DNA of 5,755 bases, from positions 1 through 5,755 of the forward strand of contig NZ_JAUSTN010000013.1 in the NCBI RefSeq assembly GCF_030812875.1. Reading direction: 5' to 3'. The DNA comes from Peptoniphilus_B koenoeneniae (lineage in GTDB: Bacteria; Bacillota; Clostridia; Tissierellales; Peptoniphilaceae). The translations under genes were made by a program, and so were the position numbers. Positions 1-5,584 of this stretch are shown one piece after another. Numbering within the stretch: the first letter of the stretch is position 1; every line of letters starts with the position of its first letter. Under the pieces are notes generated by a model. That model did not search any database and was not told where the DNA came from. It saw nothing but the letters and a program-made list of their open reading frames with translations.

Positions 1-623
1 ATAAGGTCATCAAAACTTGACATTTTTATAACCTCAATCATATTATTGATAGCCTCTTGCTCAGATACACCATCTTCTAAGAATGATTCTGTTCTTATAG
101 GCATATCGTCTACATATTGCGTCCATGATTTGTTTTCAGCATTTATTTCATATTGAATAGTGTGTTTGTCATCAGGTGTATGAGTAAACGCTAAACTTAT
201 ATGCTCTAAGTCAGGATACAATTTATCAAAAGCTTCGTAAGGATTGTCTTCTGAAAATTCGTAATTAGCATAATCTATTATAGTTCTTTTGAAATCTTCA
301 AGCAGTGGCGAGTTGTTTTCAATCTCGTTAACATCGCCAAGATCAAGTAGCTTGTTTATTTCAGCTAATCTTAGAGTTTTGTTCTTAAGCTCATCAGCCT
401 TTTCAAATGGCTTTGTTAGCTCCTCTTTTGCATTTTCTATAAGACTTTCTAAGATTGCTCCTCTTGTTATGAGCCTATGAGTTCTTTCTTTTTTTCTTTT
501 TACTATGTCTTGTTTTAATATCTTCTTTTCTTGATTTTTTAGTTGCCTTAATCTTTCTTCTGTATCATCAATTTTTTCTTTTATTTCTTTTGACTCTTGT
601 CTTATTTGATCTAATTTTTTCAT
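1..623 (-). CDS. DUF3847-like mobilisation-associated protein, 3' end beyond window
   Basis: An ORF starts at ATG 623 and stays open for 207 codons to the window edge, so the C terminus is missing. AAAGGAG lies 7 nt upstream of the ATG. Residues 1-46 are highly charged and probably coiled coil. They lead into KERTHRLITRGAILES (45-60), which I recognise as the core of the DUF3847 / TraD-like small proteins encoded beside relaxase genes in Bacillota conjugative and mobilisable elements. Such proteins are thought to assist the relaxosome at oriT; no activity can be read from the sequence itself. Known members are often only about 80-120 residues. Here a second acidic/aromatic region follows (about 108-207, including SWTQYVDDMPIRTE) that I cannot assign and that may be a separate mobile-element domain. 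The start codon overlaps a stop codon of another frame (GTATGA), as in translationally coupled genes. The DUF3847 call is moderately firm and the role is inferred from context. Confidence 0.7.
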   Translation of the reverse strand, partial: MKKLDQIRQESKEIKEKIDDTEERLRQLKNQEKKILKQDIVKRKKERTHRLITRGAILESLIENAKEELTKPFEKADELKNKTLRLAEINKLLDLGDVNEIENNSPLLEDFKRTIIDYANYEFSEDNPYEAFDKLYPDLEHISLAFTHTPDDKHTIQYEINAENKSWTQYVDDMPIRTESFLEDGVSEQEAINNMIEVIKMSSFDDL

Positions 624-803
624 ACAAAACTCCTTTCTTGTAATATAAAAAGAGATAACATTTCTGCTATCACTTTCAAAGTTTCATTATTAAAATTTTA
701 TGTCTTTTGAAATATCATTTATGTTTCTATAATGATTTTCTATCTCTTCTTGCTTCTTTCTTTTTAATTGTTCTTCTCTTCTTCTATGGTCTGAACTAAT
801 AGC
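620..803 (-). pseudogene. Out-of-frame coding remnants between tape-measure fragment and DUF3847-like gene
   Basis: No intact gene fits here, but two overlapping minus-strand frames look protein-like. The first is open from 803 to a TAA at 690-692 (37 codons, no start). It is charged and probably helical, containing REEQLKRKKQEEIENHY and then NINDISKDIKF. The second is open from 697 to a TGA at 620-622 (25 codons), containing ETLKVIAEMLSLFILQ. Its stop overlaps the ATG of the next gene. A frameshift near the AAAATTTT run at about 693-700 would join the two, which suggests the 3' end of one decayed gene formerly coupled to the DUF3847-like gene. I do not recognise the product. The tape-measure frame ends inside this stretch. 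Short low-complexity A-rich DNA can mimic coding sequence, so this call is weak. Confidence 0.25.
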
Positions 804-979
804 TTATGCTTTTGTGAGATAAGTTCAGTATTGCTAGGATCAAGTTTAAGAAGTTTGTTAACATCACGCAGTTCTGATTGAGTATGTTTTATCTCCGTAT
901 TAACATATTTTAGAGCCGTTTGTAATTTGCTAGTGTCCCCACCAATCTCAACAGTTATCCCTTTTATTCTATTTGCCAA
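764..979 (-). pseudogene. Phage tail tape-measure protein, N-terminal fragment (71 codons)
   Basis: The frame begins at TTG 979, preceded by AAGGAGGTGAG at ideal spacing, which decides the start. It encodes 71 residues opening MANRIKGITVEIGGDTSKLQ and later carrying DVNKLLKLDPSNTELISQK. I recognise this as the conserved N terminus of tape-measure proteins from siphophages of Gram-positive bacteria, which set tail length and help deliver DNA. Complete proteins usually run to many hundreds of residues with coiled coils, membrane segments and sometimes hydrolase domains. This one stops at TAA 764-766 after EEEKNN, so at least 90% of the gene is missing. A further helical charged frame continues out of phase to 690, consistent with a frameshift or deletion junction near 765-800. 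No head, tail or lysis genes are next to it. It is best read as a prophage relic. Because the RBS is intact, a short peptide could still be made. Confidence 0.75.
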
Positions 980-1006
980 TATCTCACCTCCTTAATTTTA
1001 GGCATC

Positions 1007-1038
1007 AAAAAAGCACCTAGAATTTTCTAGATGCTTTT
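1007..1038 (-). terminator. Intrinsic terminator closing the BlaI-M56 operon
   Basis: The stem pairs 1009-1015 with 1032-1038 and 1017-1022 with 1025-1030. On the minus strand it reads AAAAGCATCTAGA, a short A/T loop, then TCTAGGTGC followed by six T. The one imperfect pair is C-A on the plus strand but G-U in minus-strand RNA, so the hairpin is better as a minus-strand terminator. It lies about 60 nt after the stop of the secreted-protein gene and just before the tape-measure fragment. It could equally be an original prophage terminator that now serves the operon. Confidence 0.7.
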
Positions 1039-1100
1039 CCTCTCAATATCTTTTGAACGTATTTAGATTTCGCTCACAAAAAACTCTTGTCTTAAATAAA

Positions 1101-2369
1101 TTAATTATTAAGATTTCCTGTGAAGTACTCTAAAACAAAATCAACGTCGTTCTTTGAAACCCAGGCACTATTTGCACCACCAGGCATTTCTATTAATAGT
1201 TGGTTCTTTTCTTTTCTCTTAATGTTTGAAAATCTATTTCCGTCTACCTCGTAGGTTTCTCCGTTTATAGAATCTTGGACTTTAATTTGTCCATTTTTTA
1301 ATCTACATACATTAGAAATCAAATCAAGCTCATTAGGTCTTGGATTTAAAATACAATCTTTCTTCAAAACATATCCTTTGGCAAAAGACCAATCTTCAAT
1401 TGCTTCTCCTTGGGGTTTTATTAGATCAATGTATAAATAATCCCCTTCACTTTTAAGAATTAAACCAACATCACCTATTCTTAAACTCTCCGGAGATTTT
1501 TTATCACCTTTTGAGCTAGATACATCTATACTATTAATTAATACAAACCGTCCAATATAATCGTTTTTGTTACTAGGTATATCCTTTTCTCTAGTAATAT
1601 GAACATTTCTTGCCTTTTGATCCCAGATTACAACTTGATTAAAAGCTTCTGCAATACATCGTAATGGTACGAAAGTTCTGTCGTTTTTAATTAGAGGAGC
1701 AACATCGATGACTTCTTTATGATTATTGTTAATTATTTCTTTCTTCCCAATATATAACTTTACTTCTAAATTTCTGTCTGATACTTTTACTTCTTGTTTT
1801 TTCTGATTCCATTGAACATTGTACCCGAGATTTTCTGAAATTATCCTCAAAGGAACCATAGTTCTTTCATTTTTAATAAATGGAACTACATCCGTCTTTA
1901 CAATTTGATTATGAATATAAATATTTGGATCTTTAGAAATTGCAAAAACATCATTATTAACTTTTGAAACTTCATTAGAACTGAACAGTTTTAAAAGTTG
2001 ACTTGGAAAATAGTTCACGGCTAATTGTTCCTCTTTAGAAAGAGTATTATACCATTTTAACCATTCTATATCTTTATCCGACAATCTAATTGATTGTAAT
2101 AGCTCATAGTTTACGCTCAATTTTTCCTCTTTACTCAGACCATTAAACCACTCTTGCAATTCTTTAGGGCTGACTTCTGGATTATTATTTGCTGATGCAG
2201 GCTCATAGTTTACACTTAATTGTTCCTCTTTACTTAGACCATTAAACCATTCTTGCCATTCTTTCGGGCTGACTTTTGAGTTATTATTTGCTGATGAAGC
2301 AAATACATTTGTTGCAATTGCTGTTAACAGCATCACCATGGCTATTAATAGAGTAAATCTTTTTTTCAT
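1101..2369 (-). CDS. Secreted repeat protein with copper-amine-oxidase-N-like domains
   Basis: This gene encodes 422 residues. The start is ATG 2369 with AGGAGGTAAG just upstream. Residues 1-24 form a classical signal peptide (MKKR, hydrophobic core, cleavage likely after VFA), so the product is exported. Three short repeats follow at about 26-57, 59-89 and 103-121, each centred on a W-F/Y-N-x-L-S-K-E-E-x-L-x-V-N-Y motif. Residues about 145-260 hold two copper-amine-oxidase N-terminal (PF07833-type) modules, each with an IKN-[ED]-RT-[MF]-VPLR core followed by W-[ND]-Q-K at 187-190 and 249-252. In Bacillota this domain is a common extracellular stalk or wall-associated module, not an oxidase. 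Residues about 270-422 look beta-rich and SH3-like; I cannot assign them. There is no LPXTG or SLH anchor. It is the last gene of the four-gene unit, starting 29 nt after the lipoprotein gene, and is a likely effector of the BlaI-M56 switch. Its exact function is unknown. Confidence 0.85.
   Translation of the reverse strand: MKKRFTLLIAMVMLLTAIATNVFASSANNNSKVSPKEWQEWFNGLSKEEQLSVNYEPASANNNPEVSPKELQEWFNGLSKEEKLSVNYELLQSIRLSDKDIEWLKWYNTLSKEEQLAVNYFPSQLLKLFSSNEVSKVNNDVFAISKDPNIYIHNQIVKTDVVPFIKNERTMVPLRIISENLGYNVQWNQKKQEVKVSDRNLEVKLYIGKKEIINNNHKEVIDVAPLIKNDRTFVPLRCIAEAFNQVVIWDQKARNVHITREKDIPSNKNDYIGRFVLINSIDVSSSKGDKKSPESLRIGDVGLILKSEGDYLYIDLIKPQGEAIEDWSFAKGYVLKKDCILNPRPNELDLISNVCRLKNGQIKVQDSINGETYEVDGNRFSNIKRKEKNQLLIEMPGGANSAWVSKNDVDFVLEYFTGNLNN
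2103..2294 (-). repeat. Tandem 99-bp intragenic repeat encoding WFNGLSKEEQLSVNY units
   Basis: Within the secreted-protein gene, residues 26-58 and 59-89 are near-identical copies with a period of 33 codons (99 bp). Each begins SANNN, continues VSPKE and ends in WFNGLSKEE[QK]LSVNYE. The differences are few (SK/PE, W38/L71, Q50/K83). A third, diverged unit without the SANNN linker sits at residues 103-121 (WLKWYNTLSKEEQLAVNYFP). The close match between the first two copies points to a recent duplication and a site prone to copy-number change. Confidence 0.85.
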
Positions 2370-2398
2370 TTCTTACCTCCTCATATAATTTTGTTTAA

Positions 2399-2875
2399 CT
2401 ATTTGTCTTCCCCAAATATAATTTGATCTATTCTTTCTTTCAAATTATAAGAAGTTTTGTATATCCCCTCTTTATCCTTATTTTTCGATTTTATATTGTA
2501 CCAATATTTATTATCTGTACTAAGGGAATCATCATTTCCTATTTCTATCTCATATTCCTTATTATCATGTACTTTAATTAAATATGTTCCTTCAGAATAG
2601 GCATTATCCAATCCTAGATATTGATTATTTGAATCATATAAACTAGAATCTTTCTTCAATTCATTCAACTGTTCTAAAATTTTCCTTTTTTGGTCTTGGG
2701 TTGTAACTAATTCTTTAAAAGTTTCTTGTTTTTCATCATAAATATTAACTGTCAAAGAGATTTTATCTTTTTCTTTGCTTATATTTTTATCATTAGAATT
2801 TAAACACGAACTTAGATTAATCATAAAAAATAATACTAGCATCAACCCAAATATTTTTTCTTTTGAAAACTTCAT
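2399..2875 (-). CDS. Small predicted lipoprotein of the BlaI-M56 operon
   Basis: This gene encodes 158 residues from ATG 2875. AGAGAGGA sits 5 nt before the ATG, immediately after the stop of the protease gene. Residues 1-23 are a basic start plus hydrophobic core, ending in the lipobox LSSC with the lipidated Cys at 24. The product should therefore be anchored to the outer face of the membrane. After a polar linker (25-38), the mature part is about 120 residues of mixed helix and strand, very rich in Lys, Asp and Asn. It contains GTYLIKVHDNKEYEIEIG (96-113) and KYWYNIKS, suggesting a small beta-sheet domain. I do not recognise a family; small lipoproteins with a similar layout occur beside BlaI/M56 pairs in Bacillota. 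The 11-nt gap to the upstream gene and 29-nt gap to the downstream gene indicate co-transcription. It could be an accessory sensor partner of the protease or an induced effector; nothing here separates these. Confidence 0.8.
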   Translation of the reverse strand: MKFSKEKIFGLMLVLFFMINLSSCLNSNDKNISKEKDKISLTVNIYDEKQETFKELVTTQDQKRKILEQLNELKKDSSLYDSNNQYLGLDNAYSEGTYLIKVHDNKEYEIEIGNDDSLSTDNKYWYNIKSKNKDKEGIYKTSYNLKERIDQIIFGEDK

Positions 2876-2886
2876 AAAATCCTCTC

Positions 2887-4242
2887 TTATCTTGTATAAG
2901 AATTTATATTTACTTGTCCCGATAAATTTTTATTAGACTCATTACAAACAGTTACAATATAAGCACTTCCCTTTTGTGTCTTAACTTTTAATGTAGAGTC
3001 TGTGGCAAATCTTCTCTTATAAATTATTTCTCCATCTTCTTCTATAATTACTGAAAATTCTACTCCTCCAGAACAAGACATATTTTCTAAATTTATGATA
3101 AAACCTTTGTAGTCGTCACCACTAATCTCAAACTCGTAGGGGATATTTTCAAAACTTCCTAGCTTTATTTGTTCGTCGATATTTGCTAGGTCAGATTTTA
3201 TACTCGATATCTTTCCTAATTCTAATTTCTCATATTCTTTATAACCTATTATTTCAACCCTTCCCCCATTATTAATCTCAAAATTATTTAGCTCTTGGCC
3301 TAGAACTTCAACCCTATCTTGACTTAGGTCGGTCACATTGGCAAAAACTGGCAAAGAAAGAGCAAAGGCAAGGATAAAACTTATAAGTCCCAAAAGTGTT
3401 TTCTTCCATATTTTTATTATCTCCATTCTTTCTATGTTGGGATTTAATTTTAAATATAGGTTGTTTTCATAAATTCCTCTTTCCACGAGTTTTAGCATTG
3501 ACATGCAATATTCTTTTCTATTTTTTATTGTGTCGCCTAATTGTTGAACCACTAGCTTATCGCAATTTATTTCTATATCTTGGTCTATATATTTTAAGCT
3601 TAGCCACAAGAGTGGATTGTACCAATATATGCAGGCTACAATATTTACCAGGTGGTTAAGTAGGATATGAAATTTCTTTATATGCATTAGTTCATGGATC
3701 AAAACATGGTCTAGTAATTCTTCATCAGCTAAGATATGATCTTGTAGGATTATCCTAGGTCTTAAAATTCCAAAGGTAAGGGGTGTTTTAAAATTGTTAT
3801 TTATATAAATCCTTACTTTTCTTTTTAATCCAAATTTACTTATTTTTTTCTCGCATAAAGTGTTATCAATAAGCGTAGAGCCTTTCATAACTTTATGAAA
3901 TTTATAAATTTTTATTACGAGATAAGTAAAAATCAAAACCGAACCTATTAGTCGATTTAGTTTAAAAAATATAGAGCCTATTTTATTTACTAACCATCCA
4001 AGGGAATGATCAAAAAAATTTGTTATAGCAAGTAAGATAGAATTTTCCTTTACATTTTCTATTCCGATTTCAAGTTCATAGGGACTTATTAAGTAGATTA
4101 ATAAAGCTATCCACAAAACAATACTTGCTGACCTAAAGGCTTTCTTATTTAATATTGGTCTAACTAAAAGAATAATAACTAGTAAAAAAAGACTTTTTAT
4201 AGATTTTTCTAAAGTAATTACCCTAACTAGACTTATTGCCAT
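2887..4242 (-). CDS. BlaR1/MecR1-like M56 family membrane metalloprotease with atypical sensor domain
   Basis: I place the start at ATG 4242, with GAGGA 8 nt upstream, giving 451 residues and a 20-nt overlap with the repressor gene. A TTG at 4272 would add ten basic residues and has a weaker context. Hydrophobic segments lie at about 16-30, 38-53, 97-112 and 280-301. The zinc site is HELMH at 183-187 in the usual context (LIHELMHIKKFH). E224 and D228 in DIEINCDKLV are candidates for the third zinc ligand and the conserved E-x-x-C-D of the family. NPLLW (209-213) is also typical of M56. In BlaR1/MecR1 an extracellular signal activates this cytosol-facing protease, leading to loss of the repressor. 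The region after the last membrane segment (302-451) is only about 150 residues, beta-rich and ends SYTR. I see no SxxK, SxN or KTG motif of a penicillin-binding sensor, so the ligand is probably different. It sits between repressor and lipoprotein in one operon. Confidence 0.88.
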   Translation of the reverse strand: MAISLVRVITLEKSIKSLFLLVIILLVRPILNKKAFRSASIVLWIALLIYLISPYELEIGIENVKENSILLAITNFFDHSLGWLVNKIGSIFFKLNRLIGSVLIFTYLVIKIYKFHKVMKGSTLIDNTLCEKKISKFGLKRKVRIYINNNFKTPLTFGILRPRIILQDHILADEELLDHVLIHELMHIKKFHILLNHLVNIVACIYWYNPLLWLSLKYIDQDIEINCDKLVVQQLGDTIKNRKEYCMSMLKLVERGIYENNLYLKLNPNIERMEIIKIWKKTLLGLISFILAFALSLPVFANVTDLSQDRVEVLGQELNNFEINNGGRVEIIGYKEYEKLELGKISSIKSDLANIDEQIKLGSFENIPYEFEISGDDYKGFIINLENMSCSGGVEFSVIIEEDGEIIYKRRFATDSTLKVKTQKGSAYIVTVCNESNKNLSGQVNINSYTR

Positions 4243-4636
4243 CCTTGTCTTCCTCTTGGTCCTCTTCGTCAAAGCTATCTATTAATTTTTTCATTTCTTC
4301 TATTTCTTCTTTTGTAACTTCTTCATTTTGTAAAAACGTTTTACACATATTTAGAAGTGATCCTTTGAAAAGTTTATGAAAGGCTTCTTTTTGCTTATTC
4401 AAAAGAGCATCCTCCCTTGATACAAGGACCCTAATTGTGTATTTAGGATATCTCCTAGCTATCGCTTCTTTTTCTACTAATCTTCCAAAAAAGGTGTAGC
4501 AAGAGGTTTTACTTATATCGTACTTTTCCATCAATATTTTTGATAAGGCAAGAGCTTGGATTTCTCCATTTTCGTCTAATACATCGCCCTTCCATAATTC
4601 TTCCATTACCAGAAGTTCACCATCTGAAAATTCCAA
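4223..4636 (-). CDS. BlaI/MecI/CopY-family transcriptional repressor
   Basis: This gene encodes 137 residues from TTG 4636, chosen because AGGAGG (4645-4650) lies 8 nt upstream and the protein then begins at the family's usual position (MEFSDGELLVMEELW). Residues 5-75 form the winged helix: ALALSKILMEKY and the recognition region ISKTSCYTFFGRLVEKEAI, then a wing with RRYPKYTIRVLVSREDA. Residues 84-122 form the C-terminal dimerisation helices. The length is close to BlaI and MecI (about 120-126), plus an extra acidic tail (123-137). The family binds as a dimer to operator dyads and is inactivated by its M56 partner. T100-F101 lies near the position of the N101-F102 bond cut in staphylococcal BlaI/MecI, but that alignment is mine. 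As the first gene after a promoter carrying a perfect dyad, it probably autoregulates the unit. Its 3' end overlaps the protease gene, so the two are likely translationally coupled. Confidence 0.9.
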   Translation of the reverse strand: MEFSDGELLVMEELWKGDVLDENGEIQALALSKILMEKYDISKTSCYTFFGRLVEKEAIARRYPKYTIRVLVSREDALLNKQKEAFHKLFKGSLLNMCKTFLQNEEVTKEEIEEMKKLIDSFDEEDQEEDKDGNKSS

Positions 4637-4706
4637 CTATATTACCTCCTTTATATATAGTTTCGTTCGCTCTTATATTTTTATTCGTTTAATTATTTTC
4701 AACTTG

Positions 4707-4735
4707 AGTATATCATAGATTTAAAAAATGGTCAA
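4707..4735 (-). promoter_or_regulatory. Near-consensus SigA-type promoter of the BlaI-M56 operon
   Basis: On the minus strand TTGACC (4730-4735) and TATACT (4707-4712) are separated by exactly 17 bp. Transcription should begin near 4700, leaving a leader of about 60 nt before the TTG start of the repressor. No other convincing promoter appears in the following four genes, which fits a single operon. Confidence 0.75.
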
Positions 4736-4750
4736 GTGTTTTGACCATTT
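4726..4750. promoter_or_regulatory. Perfect 10+5+10 inverted repeat: candidate repressor operator, possibly also a terminator
   Basis: AAATGGTCAA and TTGACCATTT are perfect inverted copies separated by 5 nt. The arm nearer the repressor gene contains the -35 box, so a bound protein would block RNA polymerase; the BlaI-family repressor is the obvious candidate. The dyad lacks the TACA/TGTA core of staphylococcal bla/mec operators. The minus-strand RNA would also form a hairpin followed by a short T run, about 40 nt after the end of the XRE-chimera ORF, so it could terminate that transcript as well. Both uses are inference. Confidence 0.6.
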
Positions 4751-4791
4751 AAAATTACAATTTTTATATTTTAATACATCTCGTTTTAGTT

Positions 4792-5319
4792 TTAAATTTC
4801 TTTTTCAAATTCATATTCAAAACTAATAATATCATTAGGAGTGCAAGATAGAGCCTTACATATTTTTTCCAAATTCTTAAATGTAATCGGTTTATCCTTG
4901 CCCATTTGTGCCATAACATTTGTTGTAAGTCCTGCCATAGCTATTACATCTGTTTTCTTTAATCCTTTTTTTGCTAACTGTATCCATAATGGTTTATAGC
5001 TAAGTGCCATAAGAGACATAAGTGCGGCATTTTTATCTAAAAGCTTTCTTATCTCGACTCTTGAGATTGGGTCTACCCCACTAGTTACCTCATCTAAAAA
5101 TATTATCTCTCTATTCATCATTACAATAATTAACAAAGATAATTTTCTCTTCATACCCTTAGAATATGTCGAAACATTTCTACCCAGATCATTTGTAATT
5201 TCTAACAAGTCAGAATATTTTTGATAAGAATCTAAACCATAATCGAAATACACACCGTATAATTTAATATTTTCTAGCCCAGTTTTATCTTCATACAGAT
5301 AGTCATTTTCAAGTAACAT
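4792..5319 (-). CDS. Chimeric ORF: truncated ABC ATPase fused in frame to XRE/Cro-type HTH protein
   Basis: This frame encodes 175 residues in two unrelated parts. Residues 1-96 are the middle of an ABC ATPase: signature-like YSKGMKRKL (52-60), Walker B EIIFLDE (71-77) and D-loop SGVDP (80-84). Residues 104-175, from ATG 5010, form a complete 72-residue XRE/Cro-type regulator opening MALSYKPLWIQLAKKGLKKT, with the helix-turn-helix over about 115-150 and the usual LEKICKALSCTPNDIISFE ending. Small regulators of this type are common in Bacillota mobile elements. No ribosome binding site precedes ATG 5010 or ATG 5019, so the regulator has probably lost its own leader. It may be made only as the fusion from ATG 5319 (weak AAGGGA upstream) or by reinitiation after the upstream stop. 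The junction lies around 5020-5032. A real fused function is unlikely but the ORF is intact. The domain calls are firm; expression is uncertain. Confidence 0.7.
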   Translation of the reverse strand: MLLENDYLYEDKTGLENIKLYGVYFDYGLDSYQKYSDLLEITNDLGRNVSTYSKGMKRKLSLLIIVMMNREIIFLDEVTSGVDPISRVEIRKLLDKNAALMSLMALSYKPLWIQLAKKGLKKTDVIAMAGLTTNVMAQMGKDKPITFKNLEKICKALSCTPNDIISFEYEFEKEI

Positions 5320-5520
5320 TGCATGATTTCCCTTAATCTTAATTTCGCCACCATCTTATTCATAAAGACCAGTGAGTATCCTAAGCAGAGAAGTCTTACC
5401 AGCGCCATTAGGACCAACAAGGGCATGGACTGTATTAGCTTCAATTTCTAGAGAAAAATTATTAAAAAGCTTCTTGTTTTTAAAATTTTTACTCATGTTT
5501 TTCACTTCAATTACATTCAT
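5032..5520 (-). pseudogene. ABC transporter ATP-binding protein, interrupted and 3'-truncated
   Basis: The gene starts at ATG 5520 with AGGAGG 7 nt upstream. The first 54 codons give a normal ABC ATPase N terminus (MNVIEVKNMSKNF) with Walker A GPNGAGKTS. TAA at 5356-5358 then interrupts the frame where relatives read a residue between the LTGLYE and DGGEI segments. The same frame continues beyond it with the signature, Walker B and D-loop, so this is a nonsense mutation and not a frameshift. Family resemblance continues for about 163 codons and stops after EIRKLL, before the H-loop; complete ATPases have about 230-300 residues. No permease gene follows: the sequence passes directly into an XRE regulator. 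It resembles ATPases of ABC-2 or peptide/antibiotic exporters. Both lesions make a working transporter subunit very unlikely. Confidence 0.8.
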
Positions 5521-5584
5521 TTATAAACCTCCTATCAATAAGACTTATTTTCTTATGTATTTATCTTAGAGCATTTAGAACTTA

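Noticed and set aside
289..480. Plus-strand ORF of 63 codons, serine-rich.
   Set aside because: It lies entirely antisense to the DUF3847-like gene, lacks a ribosome binding site and has the Ser/Leu-rich composition typical of antisense frames over Lys/Glu-rich genes.
624..690. Weak promoter-like TTGAAA-16-TATCTC before the DUF3847-like gene.
   Set aside because: The -10 match is poor and such hexamers are frequent in AT-rich DNA.
964..1005. Short minus-strand frame from ATG 1005 reading MPKIKEVRYWQIE.
   Set aside because: Only 13 codons, running through the RBS of the tape-measure fragment with no RBS of its own; it could be a tail-chaperone frameshift extension but nothing here proves it.
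2103..2294. CRISPR-like array.
   Set aside because: The two 99-bp units are in-frame protein repeats within a coding sequence, with no spacers of uniform length.
3396..3659. Plus-strand ORF of 87 codons, hydrophobic.
   Set aside because: It is antisense to the M56 protease around its zinc-site region; its hydrophobicity is the mirror of that gene and no start signal is seen.
2887..4272. TTG 4272 as start of the M56 protease.
   Set aside because: It adds ten mostly basic residues and a 50-nt overlap with the repressor gene, whereas ATG 4242 has a well-spaced GAGGA and fits the usual short overlap.
2887..4636. Naming the pair blaI/blaR1 with a beta-lactam resistance role.
   Set aside because: There is no beta-lactamase or penicillin-binding gene in the window, and the sensor domain lacks the penicillin-binding motifs.
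5372..5569. Plus-strand ORF of 65 codons.
   Set aside because: It overlaps the ABC ATPase N terminus in antisense, including the Walker A region, and has no family resemblance or RBS.
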